A DNA stretch of 64,000 bases from the NCBI GenBank assembly GCA_019359505.1, contig JAHHHD010000010.1, forward strand, positions 106,043 to 170,042, read 5' to 3'. Numbering within the stretch: the stretch's first letter is position 1; every line of letters starts with the position of its first letter. A program made the translations under genes and the position numbers. Shown here piece after piece: positions 26,985 through 37,037 of the stretch. The notes under the pieces were generated by a model that saw only the letters and a list, made by a program, of their open reading frames with translations, was not told where the DNA came from and made no database searches. This stretch comes from Drouetiella hepatica Uher 2000/2452. GTDB taxonomy: Bacteria > Cyanobacteriota > Cyanobacteriia > Elainellales > Elainellaceae.

Positions 26985-28376
26985 TCAATAGCCCTGTCGT
27001 CCAACTCCTAAATAGCGGAATCCAGCCGTTTCTAGAACCGATTGATCCAGGAAATTGCGACCGTCGATCATGAGGGGTTGACTCATCAGCTTTGCCATCT
27101 TTTCGTAGTCTAGAGTGAGAAACTGCTTCCAATCTGTCACTAGAACCAGCGCATCGCAGCCATCGGCTAACCGCTCAGGATCGGTCTCCACCTGCACGTT
27201 GGACAGACCATGTCGCATACCGCTCTGAGCCACTAGCGGATCGTATGCCTTCACTCTTGCCCCCAGACGATGTAGCTGCTCGATCAGATCTAGTGAAGGA
27301 GCATCTCGTAGGTCGTCTGTGTCGGGCTTGAAGGTCAGCCCCAGCAGACCGATCGTTTTGCCTTTAAGAATCTTCAACACCTGCTGAAGTTTCTCGACTG
27401 CAATCATTCGCTGGCGTTGGTTAACGCTGACGGCAGACTTGAGCAACTGGGCTTCATAGCCATAGTCTTCCGCCGTGTGGATGAGTGCCGCCACATCTTT
27501 AGGGAAGCAAGAGCCGCCCCAACCGATGCCTGCCTGCAAAAACTTAGCCCCAATGCGAGAATCTAGACCAATGCCTTTGGCGACCTGAGTGACATCTGCC
27601 CCAACGCGATCGCAGATGTTAGCAATCTCATTAATGAAGCTAATCTTGGTTGCCAGGAAGGCGTTAGAGGCGTATTTAACCATCTCTGCTGAACTCAGGT
27701 CAGTAACGACTACAGGCACGGTCGGCAAGAGTTTATTCTCAGCAAACTCACGAGAAACGATCGGCGCATATAGCTCTCGCATCATCCCGATCGCTCGCTG
27801 GCTGTTGCTGCCTAGCACAATGCGATCGGGGTTCAGCGTGTCAAAAATGGCGCACCCTTCGCGTAGAAACTCAGGGTTGCTGACGACATCAAAATCGACT
27901 GCTGCTTCCGTTGCCACCGGGCTATTGCCTGAAGACACCAAGGTTTGCTGCCGTTCTGCAACACCATCTAGCACCAGCATCCGCACCCAGTCGCCAGAGC
28001 CGATCGGGACAGTAGATTTGTTGACAATTACTTTGTAGCCGCCGTTCAGGTGAGCGCCAATGCCGCGCGCTACGGCTTCTACATAGCGCGTGTCGCTTTC
28101 GCCTGTGGGTAAAGGCGGAGTACCTACCGCGATAAACAGCACCTCGCCATGGCTGACCCCTGCATTCAGGTCAGTGGTAAACTCAATCTTGCCGGATTGA
28201 ATAGCATCCTGCATCAGCTCGGACAATCCTGGTTCAAAAATTGGCGACTGCCCCGACTGCATCAACGCTACTTTTGCCTCGTTGTTATCGACACAAATGA
28301 CGCGATGCCCAATGTGTGCCAAACAAACGCCCGTAACCAAGCCCACGTATCCCGTACCAATCACACAAACCTGCAT
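26985..28376 (-). CDS. ugd: UDP-glucose 6-dehydrogenase
   Basis: 463 aa, ATG 28376 with a GAGGAG ribosome site. Oxidises UDP-glucose to UDP-glucuronate with two NAD. Rossmann GxGYVGLV (7-13), VGTPPLP, NPEFLREG and the catalytic C290 in GWGGSCFPKD are intact, as is the C-terminal TDWKQF domain. With the next upstream gene (UXS) it forms a two-step route to UDP-xylose; the genes are co-directional but separated by repeat A3. Confidence 0.96.
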   Translation of the reverse strand: MQVCVIGTGYVGLVTGVCLAHIGHRVICVDNNEAKVALMQSGQSPIFEPGLSELMQDAIQSGKIEFTTDLNAGVSHGEVLFIAVGTPPLPTGESDTRYVEAVARGIGAHLNGGYKVIVNKSTVPIGSGDWVRMLVLDGVAERQQTLVSSGNSPVATEAAVDFDVVSNPEFLREGCAIFDTLNPDRIVLGSNSQRAIGMMRELYAPIVSREFAENKLLPTVPVVVTDLSSAEMVKYASNAFLATKISFINEIANICDRVGADVTQVAKGIGLDSRIGAKFLQAGIGWGGSCFPKDVAALIHTAEDYGYEAQLLKSAVSVNQRQRMIAVEKLQQVLKILKGKTIGLLGLTFKPDTDDLRDAPSLDLIEQLHRLGARVKAYDPLVAQSGMRHGLSNVQVETDPERLADGCDALVLVTDWKQFLTLDYEKMAKLMSQPLMIDGRNFLDQSVLETAGFRYLGVGRQGY

Positions 28377-28516
28377 AGGTTGCTCCTCGATCGCGAATAG
28401 TCAACAGACCTTATGGTGAACTCGACACTTCTGGGTCAGAAGAGCTATTTAGTTATTGAAATTTCTGCTGTGCAAAGCTTTCAATAACTAAACAGCCGCT
28501 AAAGCAAGACCCTGGT

Positions 28517-28612
28517 TATAGCTTTCGCCAGTTTGCTTCGGACATTTTGGGTGGGGCGCTTCGCGCCCCACCCAAAATGTCCCCATCCTAACCGCTAAGG
28601 CGGTTGCTCTAC
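28517..28612. repeat. Family A palindromic element, copy A3
   Basis: TATAGCTTTCGCCAGTTTGC ... GGCGGTTGCTCTA, with the GGACATTTTGGGTGGGGCGC hairpin complete. It lies inside the presumed uxs-ugd transcription unit, 12 bp after the uxs stop, where it could act as an RNA processing or attenuation hairpin. Confidence 0.85.
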
Positions 28613-28624
28613 CTCTGAAATTTT

Positions 28625-29578
28625 CTAGCCCACCGCCACAGGGATAGGGGCCGCTTCTAGACGATCGCGGAAATCCTCGATCGTTAATTGCAAGCCCGAT
28701 TGCAGCGGCACAGTTGGCTCCCATCCTAGACGGGTTTGCGCGCGGGTGATATCTGGCTTGCGACGACGCGGATCATCTTGAGGCAGCGGCTCAAACTTGA
28801 TGGCGACATCGGGATTGATCATCTGCTGCACGGCTTGGGCAAGCTGGAGGATCGTGTACTCGCCTGGGTTTCCTAAATTGACCGGACCAATATAGTCGCC
28901 ATTCATCATGCGAATAAACCCATCGACTAGATCCGACACATAGCAAAAGCTGCGGGTTTGGGAGCCATCGCCGTAGACCGTCAGCGGCTGACCTCGGAGC
29001 GCCTGTACAATAAAATTGCTAACGACGCGCCCATCATTTTCTAGCATCCGGGGGCCGTAGGTGTTAAAAATCCGCACCACCCGAATATCAACATCGTTTT
29101 GGCGATGGTAGTCAAACGCCAAGGTTTCGGCCACACGCTTGCCTTCGTCATAGCAGCTCCGAATGCCGATCGGATTCACACTACCTCGGTAGTCTTCAGT
29201 TTGGGGATGCACTTCCGGATCGCCATACACTTCTGAAGTGGAGGCTAAGAAAAATCTTGCTTTGACTCGTTTTGCCAAACCCAGCATATTCAATGTGCCC
29301 ATCACATTCGTTTTGATGGTTTTCACCGGGTTGTACTGATAGTGAACCGGGGAAGCCGGACAGGCTAAGTGATAGATTTGATCGACTTCCAGGCGAATGG
29401 GTTCGGTGATATCGTGACGGATCAGCTCAAAGTAGGGATTGTCAATCCATTTGAGGATATTCCGCTTGTGTCCGGTGTAAAAATTGTCCAAACAGATGAT
29501 GTCATTGCCTTGCTCCATCAGGCGATCGATTAAATGGGAGCCGATGAATCCCGCACCGCCTGTGACTAGAATGCGCAT
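28625..29578 (-). CDS. UDP-glucuronate decarboxylase (UDP-xylose synthase)
   Basis: 317 aa short-chain dehydrogenase-fold enzyme. TGGAGFIGS (6-14) binds NAD; STSEVYG and Y143-x3-K147 (CYDEGKR) are the catalytic elements. [25 protein letters not shown] and [14 protein letters not shown] are typical of UXS rather than UDP-glucose epimerases. It decarboxylates UDP-glucuronate to UDP-xylose for exopolysaccharide or lipopolysaccharide. Upstream and co-directional with ugd, which makes its substrate. Confidence 0.92.
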   Translation of the reverse strand: MRILVTGGAGFIGSHLIDRLMEQGNDIICLDNFYTGHKRNILKWIDNPYFELIRHDITEPIRLEVDQIYHLACPASPVHYQYNPVKTIKTNVMGTLNMLGLAKRVKARFFLASTSEVYGDPEVHPQTEDYRGSVNPIGIRSCYDEGKRVAETLAFDYHRQNDVDIRVVRIFNTYGPRMLENDGRVVSNFIVQALRGQPLTVYGDGSQTRSFCYVSDLVDGFIRMMNGDYIGPVNLGNPGEYTILQLAQAVQQMINPDVAIKFEPLPQDDPRRRKPDITRAQTRLGWEPTVPLQSGLQLTIEDFRDRLEAAPIPVAVG

Positions 29579-29954
29579 ATTTTATTGCTTTAGGGGGTTG
29601 ACAGAGGCTTGAGCTACAGCAGAACCAGACTTAAAGTTCCCGGCAAGTTTTTAGTTCTATACAAATGAAATAAAACCTGCTGGCGAAATTTTAGATTTGG
29701 TTCCACTATGATACATTTTTGCCTATTTTTACGGTGAATATGCCTAAACGTCCGAAAATGTGCTGCCCCCCTCACGCAAAATTTATGGATGAATAAGCTC
29801 AGCAATCGCCCCATGCCCGTCTTTTAAGACTTAAAAAGTATTAATCACCCACTAAAAATATATTGGACATTCACAACCACGTTTTCTACTGTAGAAGTGA
29901 GGACGATACAGACATTCTGCTGAATTTAACCGCATTTTTTGAGGGTCATAAGCC
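29579..29954. promoter_or_regulatory. Divergent promoter region of uxs and leuC
   Basis: About 375 bp, AT-rich, between divergent genes. No convincing coding sequence; the short minus-strand frame at 29614-29814 lacks a ribosome site and protein-like composition. No specific operator is identifiable by eye. Confidence 0.45.
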
Positions 29955-31358
29955 ATGAGTCAAGGCACCTTATTTGATAAAGTTTGGGATTTGCATACCG
30001 TCGGCACCCTGCCTTCGGGACAGACCCAGCTTTTTATTGGACTTCATCTAATTCACGAAGTAACCAGCCCTCAGGCTTTTGCCATGCTGCGCGATCGCGG
30101 GCTAAAGGTGATGTTTCCAGAGCGGACTGTTGCCACCGCCGATCACATTGTGCCGACTGAAAACCAGGCGCGTCCGTTTGCGGATGTTTTAGCCGAAGAA
30201 ATGATGCAGGCGATCGAGAAAAACTGCAAAGATAACGGCATCACGTTTCATAACATCGGCTCTGGTAATCAGGGCGTGGTGCATGTGATTGCGCCTGAGC
30301 AAGGCTTGACGCAGCCGGGAATGACGATCGCCTGTGGAGATAGCCATACCTCGACCCATGGTGCCTTTGGAGCGATCGCGTTTGGTATCGGCACCAGTCA
30401 AGTACGGGATATCCTCGCCTCCCAAACCCTGGCGCTCTCAAAGCTGAAGGTTCGCAAAATTGAGGTGAACGGGACGCTGCCTCCGGGAGTTTACGCCAAA
30501 GACGTGATCCTGCATGTGATTCGCACGCTGGGCGTAACGGGCGGCGTAGGCTATGCCTATGAGTTTGCAGGCACTACCTTTGAGCAGATGAGCATGGAAG
30601 AACGGATGACCGTCTGCAATATGGCGATCGAAGGGGGCGCGCGGTGCGGCTACGTTAACCCTGATGCCGTGACGTTTGAGTACCTCAAAGGACGAGACTT
30701 TGCTCCGAAAGGCGCAGATTGGGACAAGGCAATCGCTTGGTGGCAGAATTTGCGCAGCGACGCAGATGCCCAATATGACGACAGAGTAGTTTTCGATGCG
30801 GCAGAGATTTCGCCTACCGTTACCTGGGGTATTACGCCGGGTCAAGGGATTGGCGTGAACCAGCAGGTGCCCACAACCGACTCCATGCCAGAGGGCGATC
30901 GCGTCCTGGCTGAAGAGGCTTACCGCTACATGGATTTGGCTCCGGGTCAGGCGATCGCGGGTACCAAGATTGACGTGTGCTTTATCGGCAGCTGCACTAA
31001 TGGGCGGATCAGCGATCTACGGGAGGCGGCAAAGGTTGCCGCGGGGCGGCAGGTTGCCGCGGGCGTAAAAGCCTTTGTGGTTCCTGGCTCTGAGCGCGTG
31101 AAACAGCAGGCTGAAGCTGAAGGACTAGACAAAATCTTTCAGGCAGCAGGGTTTGAATGGCGGGAAGCGGGCTGCTCGATGTGTCTGGCGATGAACCCCG
31201 ACAAGCTTCAAGGGCGGCAAATCAGCGCTTCTTCTTCCAACCGCAACTTCAAAGGACGGCAGGGTTCTTCGTCTGGTCGGACGTTGCTAATGAGTCCGGC
31301 AATGGTGACGGCGGCGGCGGTTCAGGGCACTGTCACGGATGTGCGGGAGTTGCTCTAA
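29955..31358 (+). CDS. leuC: 3-isopropylmalate dehydratase large subunit
   Basis: 467 aa aconitase-family protein. [33 protein letters not shown], the first iron-sulfur ligand in [12 protein letters not shown] and the CSMC pair near the C-terminus ([14 protein letters not shown]) are intact, as is [12 protein letters not shown]. It isomerises 2- and 3-isopropylmalate in leucine synthesis with LeuD. Followed after 48 bp by leuD. Confidence 0.97.
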   Translation: MSQGTLFDKVWDLHTVGTLPSGQTQLFIGLHLIHEVTSPQAFAMLRDRGLKVMFPERTVATADHIVPTENQARPFADVLAEEMMQAIEKNCKDNGITFHNIGSGNQGVVHVIAPEQGLTQPGMTIACGDSHTSTHGAFGAIAFGIGTSQVRDILASQTLALSKLKVRKIEVNGTLPPGVYAKDVILHVIRTLGVTGGVGYAYEFAGTTFEQMSMEERMTVCNMAIEGGARCGYVNPDAVTFEYLKGRDFAPKGADWDKAIAWWQNLRSDADAQYDDRVVFDAAEISPTVTWGITPGQGIGVNQQVPTTDSMPEGDRVLAEEAYRYMDLAPGQAIAGTKIDVCFIGSCTNGRISDLREAAKVAAGRQVAAGVKAFVVPGSERVKQQAEAEGLDKIFQAAGFEWREAGCSMCLAMNPDKLQGRQISASSSNRNFKGRQGSSSGRTLLMSPAMVTAAAVQGTVTDVRELL

Positions 31359-31406
31359 AGGCAGGTTCTCAGGCGGGTCTTCTAAAAAAATCAGGAGTTT
31401 CAGGCA

Positions 31407-32012
31407 ATGAGTCAAGTTAAATCGATCGCCGGACGGGGAATTCCGCTGACGGGCAACGATATTGATACCGATCGGATTATCCCGGCGCGGTTTCTGCGGT
31501 GCGTCACGTTTGACGGGCTGGGCGCACAGGTGTTTGCAGACGATCGCACCCAAGTTCAGGGTCAGCACGCTTTTGATCAGCCTCAGTATCAGGGGGCAAC
31601 GCTGCTAGTCGTCAACCGCAACTTCGGCTGTGGGTCTTCACGAGAACATGCGCCCCAAGCGATCGCCAAGTGGGGCATTAAGGCGTTGATCGGCGAAAGC
31701 TTTGCCGAGATTTTCTTTGGAAACTGCGTGGCAATGGGCATTCCCTGCGTTACGGCAGCCCCTGCTGACGTGGAGCGGCTGCAAAGTTGGTTAACAGAAT
31801 TTCCGCAAAATCCGATCAAGCTGGATTTGGAGGCATTGGAAGTTCGTTTCGGACATATTGCAGTCCCCGTCTTCATGGGTGAGGGAGCCAGAAATATGTT
31901 CTTGGGCGGCACCTGGGATGCGTGCGGGCAACTTGTGGCACAGGCAGAGCAGGTACGGCAAACTGCCGATCGCTTGCCCTATGTGTCATGGGGTCGGACG
32001 GCTTCTGTATAG
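31407..32012 (+). CDS. leuD: 3-isopropylmalate dehydratase small subunit
   Basis: 201 aa. [31 protein letters not shown] and [13 protein letters not shown] are the LeuD signatures. Ribosome site CAGGAG upstream of ATG 31407. Forms the heterodimer with LeuC encoded just upstream. Ends 11 bp from the convergent tsaE stop. Confidence 0.97.
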   Translation: MSQVKSIAGRGIPLTGNDIDTDRIIPARFLRCVTFDGLGAQVFADDRTQVQGQHAFDQPQYQGATLLVVNRNFGCGSSREHAPQAIAKWGIKALIGESFAEIFFGNCVAMGIPCVTAAPADVERLQSWLTEFPQNPIKLDLEALEVRFGHIAVPVFMGEGARNMFLGGTWDACGQLVAQAEQVRQTADRLPYVSWGRTASV

Positions 32013-32023
32013 GTGACGTAGGC

Positions 32024-32518
32024 TTACGTTGCTGCAATGCCTTGGATCTGATGGGTCAGAGCCGCTAGCCACGCTGCAGCGCGATCGCCCTTCGGTCGGA
32101 TCTCAACCTGCCGTCCGCCTGTTTCTGGCGTACGTAGACAAACCTCAAGATGGCTTTCGGGCAGGGTGTGCAATCGCTCTGCCCATTCGATCGCCACAAT
32201 TCCTAGCGGCACTTCTAGCCCATCCCAGTAGGTTTCCAAGTAAAGCGCGTCAACCTCCTGAGGCTGAAGCCGATACAAGTCCAGATGATAGAGCGGTACA
32301 CGTCCTTCCAAATACTCGTTTAGCAAAATAAAAGTTGGGCTATTGATCAGCTCAGCGATGCCTAAACCTTGACCGATTCCCTGCACCAAGGATGTCTTGC
32401 CGCTGCCTAACTCTCCTTTGAGAAGCAAAATACTTCCTGCTGGCAGACCCTGACCTAACGCTAGACCCAGAGAATGAGTAGCTGATGGATCAGGTAACGT
32501 GATATTCAGGTCTTGCAT
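32024..32518 (-). CDS. tsaE: tRNA threonylcarbamoyladenosine biosynthesis ATPase TsaE
   Basis: 164 aa with Walker A GELGSGKTS (35-43), LVQGIGQGLGI, SPTFILLNEY and YHLDLYRL motifs, then VAIEWAERL. TsaE works with TsaB and TsaD in t6A37 modification of tRNA. Slightly long C-terminus (LTHQIQGIAAT) but otherwise standard. Convergent with leuD. Confidence 0.94.
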   Translation of the reverse strand: MQDLNITLPDPSATHSLGLALGQGLPAGSILLLKGELGSGKTSLVQGIGQGLGIAELINSPTFILLNEYLEGRVPLYHLDLYRLQPQEVDALYLETYWDGLEVPLGIVAIEWAERLHTLPESHLEVCLRTPETGGRQVEIRPKGDRAAAWLAALTHQIQGIAAT

Positions 32519-32703
32519 CGTCCTGGGGCGAGTCCCATAGATTTGGGGAGAAAATGCTGTCCAAAAATAAGAGGATAGGACGATCGCCCTACCCTCCTAA
32601 AATTTTCTCATCGACTACCGTGCAATTTTCAACCTACAAGTGCCCTCTTATAGAGTCAGCTTAGATTATTCAGTATTGCTTCAGTAGGGACTTCAGAGAA
32701 AAT

Positions 32704-32928
32704 CTAGTTGTCGTAAACGCGACACTCTAGAGCGTCGGGGTTGTCGTCGCAATACTGTTGCAGCGAGTTCTTTTCGGGTGCCTTCTCGCGCTGATGGGCA
32801 GCTTCAGCCTGAAGCTCCTCAACGACATCCCATGCAGCAGCACAGTCGGATGAGCCATCGCCCTTAATTTCGCAAACTTCCCGTGCCTCTGCCCGCTCTT
32901 GCTCAATTTGATCTTGAATTGTGCTCAT
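32704..32928 (-). CDS. cp12: CP12, redox-responsive Calvin cycle regulator
   Basis: 74 aa. Both cysteine pairs are present (C19/C29 and C60/C69) together with the AWDVVEEL core (32-39) and the C-terminal CRVYDN that inserts into GAPDH. In the dark CP12 forms disulfides and locks GAPDH and phosphoribulokinase in an inactive complex. It is intrinsically disordered when reduced, and its polar, acidic composition fits that. No CBS fusion. Single gene. Confidence 0.96.
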   Translation of the reverse strand: MSTIQDQIEQERAEAREVCEIKGDGSSDCAAAWDVVEELQAEAAHQREKAPEKNSLQQYCDDNPDALECRVYDN

Positions 32929-33567
32929 AGATTTTATTGCCTTATTTGACCTTAACTCATCCTTTGGATTTCTATATTCTAGGATAACCCATCTCGATTA
33001 AGCCGTTGGTTCACCCCGTCGGGTGATTCACTTACACTTACTTTACCTCTCTAGTGATGGCTGAAAAGCAGCGCTGACAACAAATTAAGCCTCATTTCTT
33101 AAGATTTAGCTTTTCGCTCGAATATTATGTGGCAAAGCAATAATGCTAGAGCTGCGCTCACTATGGATAACGTTCTCCTCGAAAACATCTCTCCCAGAAC
33201 AGAAGAGGGGTTGGGGAGAGGGCAGTTTGAGTTTTTCTTTGAGTTTTGTCAGTTAACCAGGGGAGTACAGCCCTAGCTTCTTGAAAGATTTTTGATATTA
33301 GGCATCTCTTTAAGTAATCCTATGGGTTTAAAAACTCTCTATCTCGTTCTCTTAAATCTTGAGGAATAGTAAACATTTCAAATTAGAGCTATTGTTTTCC
33401 AAATGTTTACTTGACACTTCCAACTTTAGTTGGATGAAAAATAGTTGAACTTTAGATATCTTCTTGAATATAGAAATAGACGACTCTAAAAAGATGAAGT
33501 TGAGTAAAAGCTTTGTCTTTATTGTTTGAATTCTATAACTCACTTGTGATTTAAGGAGATGACCAAT
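32929..33567. other. Long AT-rich intergenic region upstream of the 33568 gene
   Basis: No gene supported. At 33190-33222 there is a decayed copy of a common cyanobacterial repeat (CTCTCCCAGAACAGAAGAGG then GGGGAGAGGG). Downstream of about 33300 the DNA is strongly AT-rich. The region should carry the cp12 promoter and the leader of the 33568 gene. Confidence 0.5.
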
Positions 33568-33891
33568 ATGATGAATCGTCCTAACCTGAATACAAAAGCT
33601 TTTGCAATTGCCTTGAGCATGGCTGGTCTATGTTTGGCAATGCCTGTTTCCGCTCAAACCAATAGTCCTGCTGATGGAACAATAGCCCCTGGCACCACGG
33701 TTCCTGATAGCGGTACTTCTGGGGTAGCGACGGATGAAACAGATTCAGATGATGGATTTGATTTGGGATGGCTAGGTTTATTGGGTCTAGCGGGCTTAGC
33801 GGGCTTGCGCAGACCACAAGAGCAACGGCGCTCTGATACATACGTTGACCCGTCAACTTCTACCACAACTCGCTCTGATTACAATAGATAA
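33568..33891 (+). CDS. Small exported WGxxGxxG-type (CTERM-like) protein
   Basis: 107 aa. An AAGGAG site at 33553-33558 puts the start at ATG 33568 with 9-bp spacing; an ATG at 33559 abuts the site and is unlikely. A signal peptide ends in MPVSAQ. The middle is acidic and Thr/Ser/Pro-rich. Then comes a GWLGLLGLAGLAGL hydrophobic segment followed by arginines, the sorting-signal-like pattern of WGxxGxxG-CTERM proteins. A polar tail of about 25 residues follows, longer than usual. Surface role inferred only. Confidence 0.78.
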   Translation: MMNRPNLNTKAFAIALSMAGLCLAMPVSAQTNSPADGTIAPGTTVPDSGTSGVATDETDSDDGFDLGWLGLLGLAGLAGLRRPQEQRRSDTYVDPSTSTTTRSDYNR

Positions 33892-34073
33892 TAGAGCAAA
33901 ATGATAGGGCAACCGATGGTGCAGAGGTTCAAGTGAATGATCTCTATAGTGACTCTCTGCATTTACAAGTTCTCTAGAGCTGTAAGTTAAGACAGAAATT
34001 GTAATTAGCGATCGTCAAGACATAACCGAAGTGAAAATTAAGGCGAAAGCAATCGCTCTAATAAAGCCATGAC

Positions 34074-34114
34074 GAAACCCTAAATGATCTCTCTAAAGAG
34101 TCATTTAGGGTTTC
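34074..34114 (-). terminator. Hairpin terminator of purN
   Basis: A 14-bp perfect stem GAAACCCTAAATGA / TCATTTAGGGTTTC with a 13-base loop directly follows the purN stop at 34115. Confidence 0.8.
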
Positions 34115-34789
34115 TCAATGAGTAGGCATATTATTTAATTGAGGAGCCATTAAGCCTGACGCGATCGCAATTGCTTGGGGAAAAATTCTGTGCTCTTGTA
34201 CTTGAATTCGTTGATGTAGTGTGGCAGGCGTATCGTCGGGTAAAACAGGTACGGCAGCTTGCATGATAATTGGGCCACTATCTACGATGAGTTCTACAAA
34301 ATGCACCGTGCAGCCTGTAATTTTCACTTGAGCAGCGATCGCCTGTTCGATAGCATGGGCACCCGGAAAGCTAGGGAGGAGGCTGGGATGAATGTTGATG
34401 ATACGTCGAGGGAATGCGTCAATTAGCACCTGAGTAACGACGCGCATCCAGCCTGCCATGATCACCCATTCCACCTGATGCTGGTGCATAGTTTCAATGA
34501 TGGCTTGATCGAGCGCTTCTCGGCTGGAATACTCACGGTGATTGAGCAGCACTTTGGGAATCTCTAGGCGATCGGCACGATCGGCGACTTTGGCGGTGGG
34601 CTGATTGTAGATCAAGACCTGAATTTGGGCGTTGAGCTGTTGATGGGCAATGGCTTGGGCGATCGCCTCCACATTGCTGCCGCTACCGGACGCTAAAATA
34701 CCAAGCTTCATAAGAGAAGTGTTAGTCTCCTGAAGCAATACATCTGGAGAAACTAAGCTGGCATCGACAGATTTATAATTTTCTGGCAT
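34115..34789 (-). CDS. purN: Phosphoribosylglycinamide formyltransferase 1
   Basis: 224 aa from ATG 34789. Alternative ATGs are at 34807 and 34711 (start of the MKLGILASGSGSN core). I prefer the longer form because cyanobacterial PurN often has an LVSPD-type extension. It transfers formyl from 10-formyl-THF to GAR in purine synthesis. Conserved GSGSNVEAI, NHREY, GWMRVV, IINIHPSLLPSFPGAHA (catalytic His) and the VDSGPII loop with its Asp are present. Confidence 0.94.
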   Translation of the reverse strand: MPENYKSVDASLVSPDVLLQETNTSLMKLGILASGSGSNVEAIAQAIAHQQLNAQIQVLIYNQPTAKVADRADRLEIPKVLLNHREYSSREALDQAIIETMHQHQVEWVIMAGWMRVVTQVLIDAFPRRIINIHPSLLPSFPGAHAIEQAIAAQVKITGCTVHFVELIVDSGPIIMQAAVPVLPDDTPATLHQRIQVQEHRIFPQAIAIASGLMAPQLNNMPTH

Positions 34790-34859
34790 GACTTTCGGGT
34801 ACGGCATCGGAGATCATGAGAGAAAGAAATTACGGGTTGCAGCTAAGTACCTTACCATA

Positions 34860-35762
34860 ATGAATCCGCGATCGCTTCCTTCCTCTCCTCAAGCAACCAT
34901 TCGGCGAGAGGTCTTTCAAAAAGAAACCCTAGAGGCTTGGCTGCTTCTGGCTCCGGCGCTGGTTTTGCTGGGCATTTTTGTGATCTACCCGATCGCCTAT
35001 TTGGTGTACCTCAGCTTTACGGCGGGTAGCTTCACGCGGGCAGGGGTGCATGGGGTGGGGCTGAGAAATTACTGGCGGCTGTTGGTCGATCCAGATTTTT
35101 GGCAGGTGTTGGGAAATACGGCATATTTCACGATCGCGACCGTGATTCCGAGTCTGATTGTGCCGTTGGGTCTAGCGGTACTGCTGGATCGGGCGATCGG
35201 CTTTCGAGATTTGCTACGGACTGCCTACTTTATTCCTTCAATTACTTCCCTAGTGGCGGCGGGTCTGGGGTTTCGATGGCTGTTTCAAACCGATGGTCCC
35301 GTAAATGGATTGCTGAATGGGTTGGGGCTAGAGTCGATTCCCTGGTTGGGTAGCCCAACTTGGGCGATGCCTGTGCTGATTTTGATGAGTTTTTGGAAGC
35401 AGATTGGGTTTAATCTGGTGGTGTTTTTGGCGGGGCTACAGGCGATTTCGGCAAATCTTTATGAGGCGGCGGAGCTGGATGGAGCGAATGAGTGGCAGCA
35501 GTTTTGGCACATTACTTTACCGGGGTTGCGATCGACTCTGATTTTTGCAACAGTGACAACGACTATTTTCACGCTGCGGAGCTTTGAGCAGCCCTATGTA
35601 ATGACAGGGGGCGGGCCGTTGAATACGACGAATTTGTTGGTGTTTTATATTTATAATCAAGCGTTTGCGCAGTTTGATTTGGGGTACGCCGCTGCCGCCA
35701 CGACGCTGCTATTGGGGGTGACATTGGCTTTGGTCTATGTGCAGCTTCGGGTTTCTCGATAA
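34860..35762 (+). CDS. Carbohydrate ABC transporter permease (MalF/UgpA type)
   Basis: About 300 aa from ATG 34860; the frame extends to 34788 but that would overlap the purN leader. Six membrane segments are visible, starting LLLAPALVLLGIFVIYPIAY. The EAA loop EAAELDGANEWQQFWHITLPGL contacts the ATPase. It resembles sugar permeases of the MalF/LacF class. No partner permease, binding protein or ATPase adjoins, so it is an orphan subunit here. Divergent from purN. Confidence 0.88.
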   Translation: MNPRSLPSSPQATIRREVFQKETLEAWLLLAPALVLLGIFVIYPIAYLVYLSFTAGSFTRAGVHGVGLRNYWRLLVDPDFWQVLGNTAYFTIATVIPSLIVPLGLAVLLDRAIGFRDLLRTAYFIPSITSLVAAGLGFRWLFQTDGPVNGLLNGLGLESIPWLGSPTWAMPVLILMSFWKQIGFNLVVFLAGLQAISANLYEAAELDGANEWQQFWHITLPGLRSTLIFATVTTTIFTLRSFEQPYVMTGGGPLNTTNLLVFYIYNQAFAQFDLGYAAAATTLLLGVTLALVYVQLRVSR

Positions 35763-35823
35763 GGAATGGCAGGGTTTGCTTCTAATCTGGGCATGAGCGA
35801 ACAATCTTATAGAATCTACATGC

Positions 35824-36075
35824 TTAATCTAAATACTGCTGACTATCAAACAGCACAATAAATTCCCCTTCAGGAACATGCTGCTGCAAAAATCGCTGAT
35901 GTCCATCGGCATCCGATCGACTCCTAAACCGCCCCACGACGACTCGCTGCATATTAGGCAACAGACGAATCACCGCCCAATGATTGAGGCGATCGCGGTA
36001 GCCAATCCGATCGGCTAGCTGTTCTAACGCATCAAAATCTGACCCGCACCCGTCAGGGTTCGTGTTGTGTGGCAT
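35824..36075 (-). CDS. Small conserved protein, paralogue of the gene at 1453
   Basis: 83 aa from ATG 36075. An Asp/Leu-rich N-terminal part (about 1-30) precedes the shared core WAVIRLLPNMQRVVVGRF, SDADGHQRFLQQHVPEGEFIVLFDSQQYLD. The core matches the 64-aa protein at 1453 and the truncated copy at 37341-37424. Function unknown. It heads, on the opposite strand, a cluster of HTH and HicBA genes. Confidence 0.7.
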   Translation of the reverse strand: MPHNTNPDGCGSDFDALEQLADRIGYRDRLNHWAVIRLLPNMQRVVVGRFRSRSDADGHQRFLQQHVPEGEFIVLFDSQQYLD

Positions 36076-36228
36076 GATATGTTCTAATCGCAAGGGTTTT
36101 GAGGCGCTAGCGGGTCTCTGTGGAGAATATGCTAGTACCCTTCCATATGATTAAACGTCAAACTCTTGAAGCTGTCAATACTTAACGCAAGACTTAGCGG
36201 CAAGACTTACTGAAAGGTTCAGTTAAAT

Positions 36229-36447
36229 ATGGACTTGAAAGCGTTAAGAGAACGCACAGGGCTTAGGACAATAGATGTTGCCTATGAGCTTAAGTGTTCC
36301 GAATCCTCAGTCCGTAATTGGGAAAAAGGAAGAACCACGCCAAAAATGGAAGTCTGGCAAGTTTTTCGATTGCTCGAAGTCTACCAATGTACTAGGGAAG
36401 AATTAGAGCAAGCAGTCAGAGAGTCCATAGTTGAAAGTGGAACTTGA
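36229..36447 (+). CDS. Small XRE-type helix-turn-helix protein
   Basis: 72 aa. LKALRERTGLRTIDVAYELKCSESSVRNWEKG is a compact Cro/C1-type HTH, followed by PKMEVWQVFRLLEVYQCTREEL. No effector domain, so it is a stand-alone repressor or activator. First of four co-directional small genes (spacing 36, 74 and -8 bp using the chosen starts). Confidence 0.85.
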   Translation: MDLKALRERTGLRTIDVAYELKCSESSVRNWEKGRTTPKMEVWQVFRLLEVYQCTREELEQAVRESIVESGT

Positions 36448-36483
36448 GGATAAAAGATTTTTGTAAACTAGATGTGATGGGCA

Positions 36484-36696
36484 GTGGGAAAGATTCGTTG
36501 GCGTTTGAGAGTTGTAATGGCAGATCGCAAGATCACGAATCAAGCGCTGGCTCAACAACTTGGGATGCATCCCGTGAGTATTTCCAAACTCAAAAATACG
36601 GATGAATTGCCTGGAATTGGGGGCGCAACGTTGGCTAAGTTGTGTGATGCGCTCAACTGTACACCCGCCGATTTGATTGAGTACATTCCGGATTAG
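36484..36696 (+). CDS. Small Cro/C1-type helix-turn-helix protein
   Basis: 70 aa, GTG start at 36484. KITNQALAQQLGMHPVSISKLKN is the HTH, and LAKLCDALNCTPADLIEYIPD the closing helices, typical of the HTH_26/YozG type. Probably autoregulates this cluster or regulates the HicBA pair downstream. Confidence 0.82.
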   Translation: MGKIRWRLRVVMADRKITNQALAQQLGMHPVSISKLKNTDELPGIGGATLAKLCDALNCTPADLIEYIPD

Positions 36697-36770
36697 TGGG
36701 AGAAACTGAGGCTTCCTTTCAAAACTCAAAAGCTATACTGAGATATTCTCAAATGAAAGGTTCAAAACTT

Positions 36771-37037
36771 ATGGACTTTTACACCGTCGTACTGAGACAA
36801 AGTTCAGTCTACTGGGTTGCCCTTTGCTTAGAAAATGGCATTGTTGGACAGGGAAATAGTCAAGATCAGGCGATCGCAAAACTTAAAGAAGCGATCGACT
36901 CATGGCAAGCGATCGTGGAGACTGAGCAGAACGTTCATCAAGCTTTTGTTTCCATTAAGGAACTGCATGAGTTCCTAACCCTTGAAGCAAAAGAGCCAGC
37001 TTTAGAAAACTACGAGTTTCGGGCGGTTTATGCCTAA
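36771..37037 (+). CDS. hicB: HicB-like antitoxin
   Basis: 88 aa from ATG 36771, placed 10 bp after GAAAGG. The frame opens further upstream but without a site. It has a partial RNase H-like HicB fold (FYTVVLRQSSVYWVALCLENGIVGQGNSQDQAIAKLKEAI). No C-terminal DNA-binding domain is obvious, so the neighbouring HTH genes may supply transcriptional control. Its last 8 bases overlap hicA. Confidence 0.8.
   Translation: MDFYTVVLRQSSVYWVALCLENGIVGQGNSQDQAIAKLKEAIDSWQAIVETEQNVHQAFVSIKELHEFLTLEAKEPALENYEFRAVYA

Noticed and set aside
29614..29814. Minus-strand 66-codon frame before leuC
   Set aside because: No ribosome site, AT-driven composition, no family resemblance.
33352..33543. Minus-strand 63-codon frame
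   Set aside because: Lys/Phe/Ile/Ser-rich from AT-rich DNA, no start signal.
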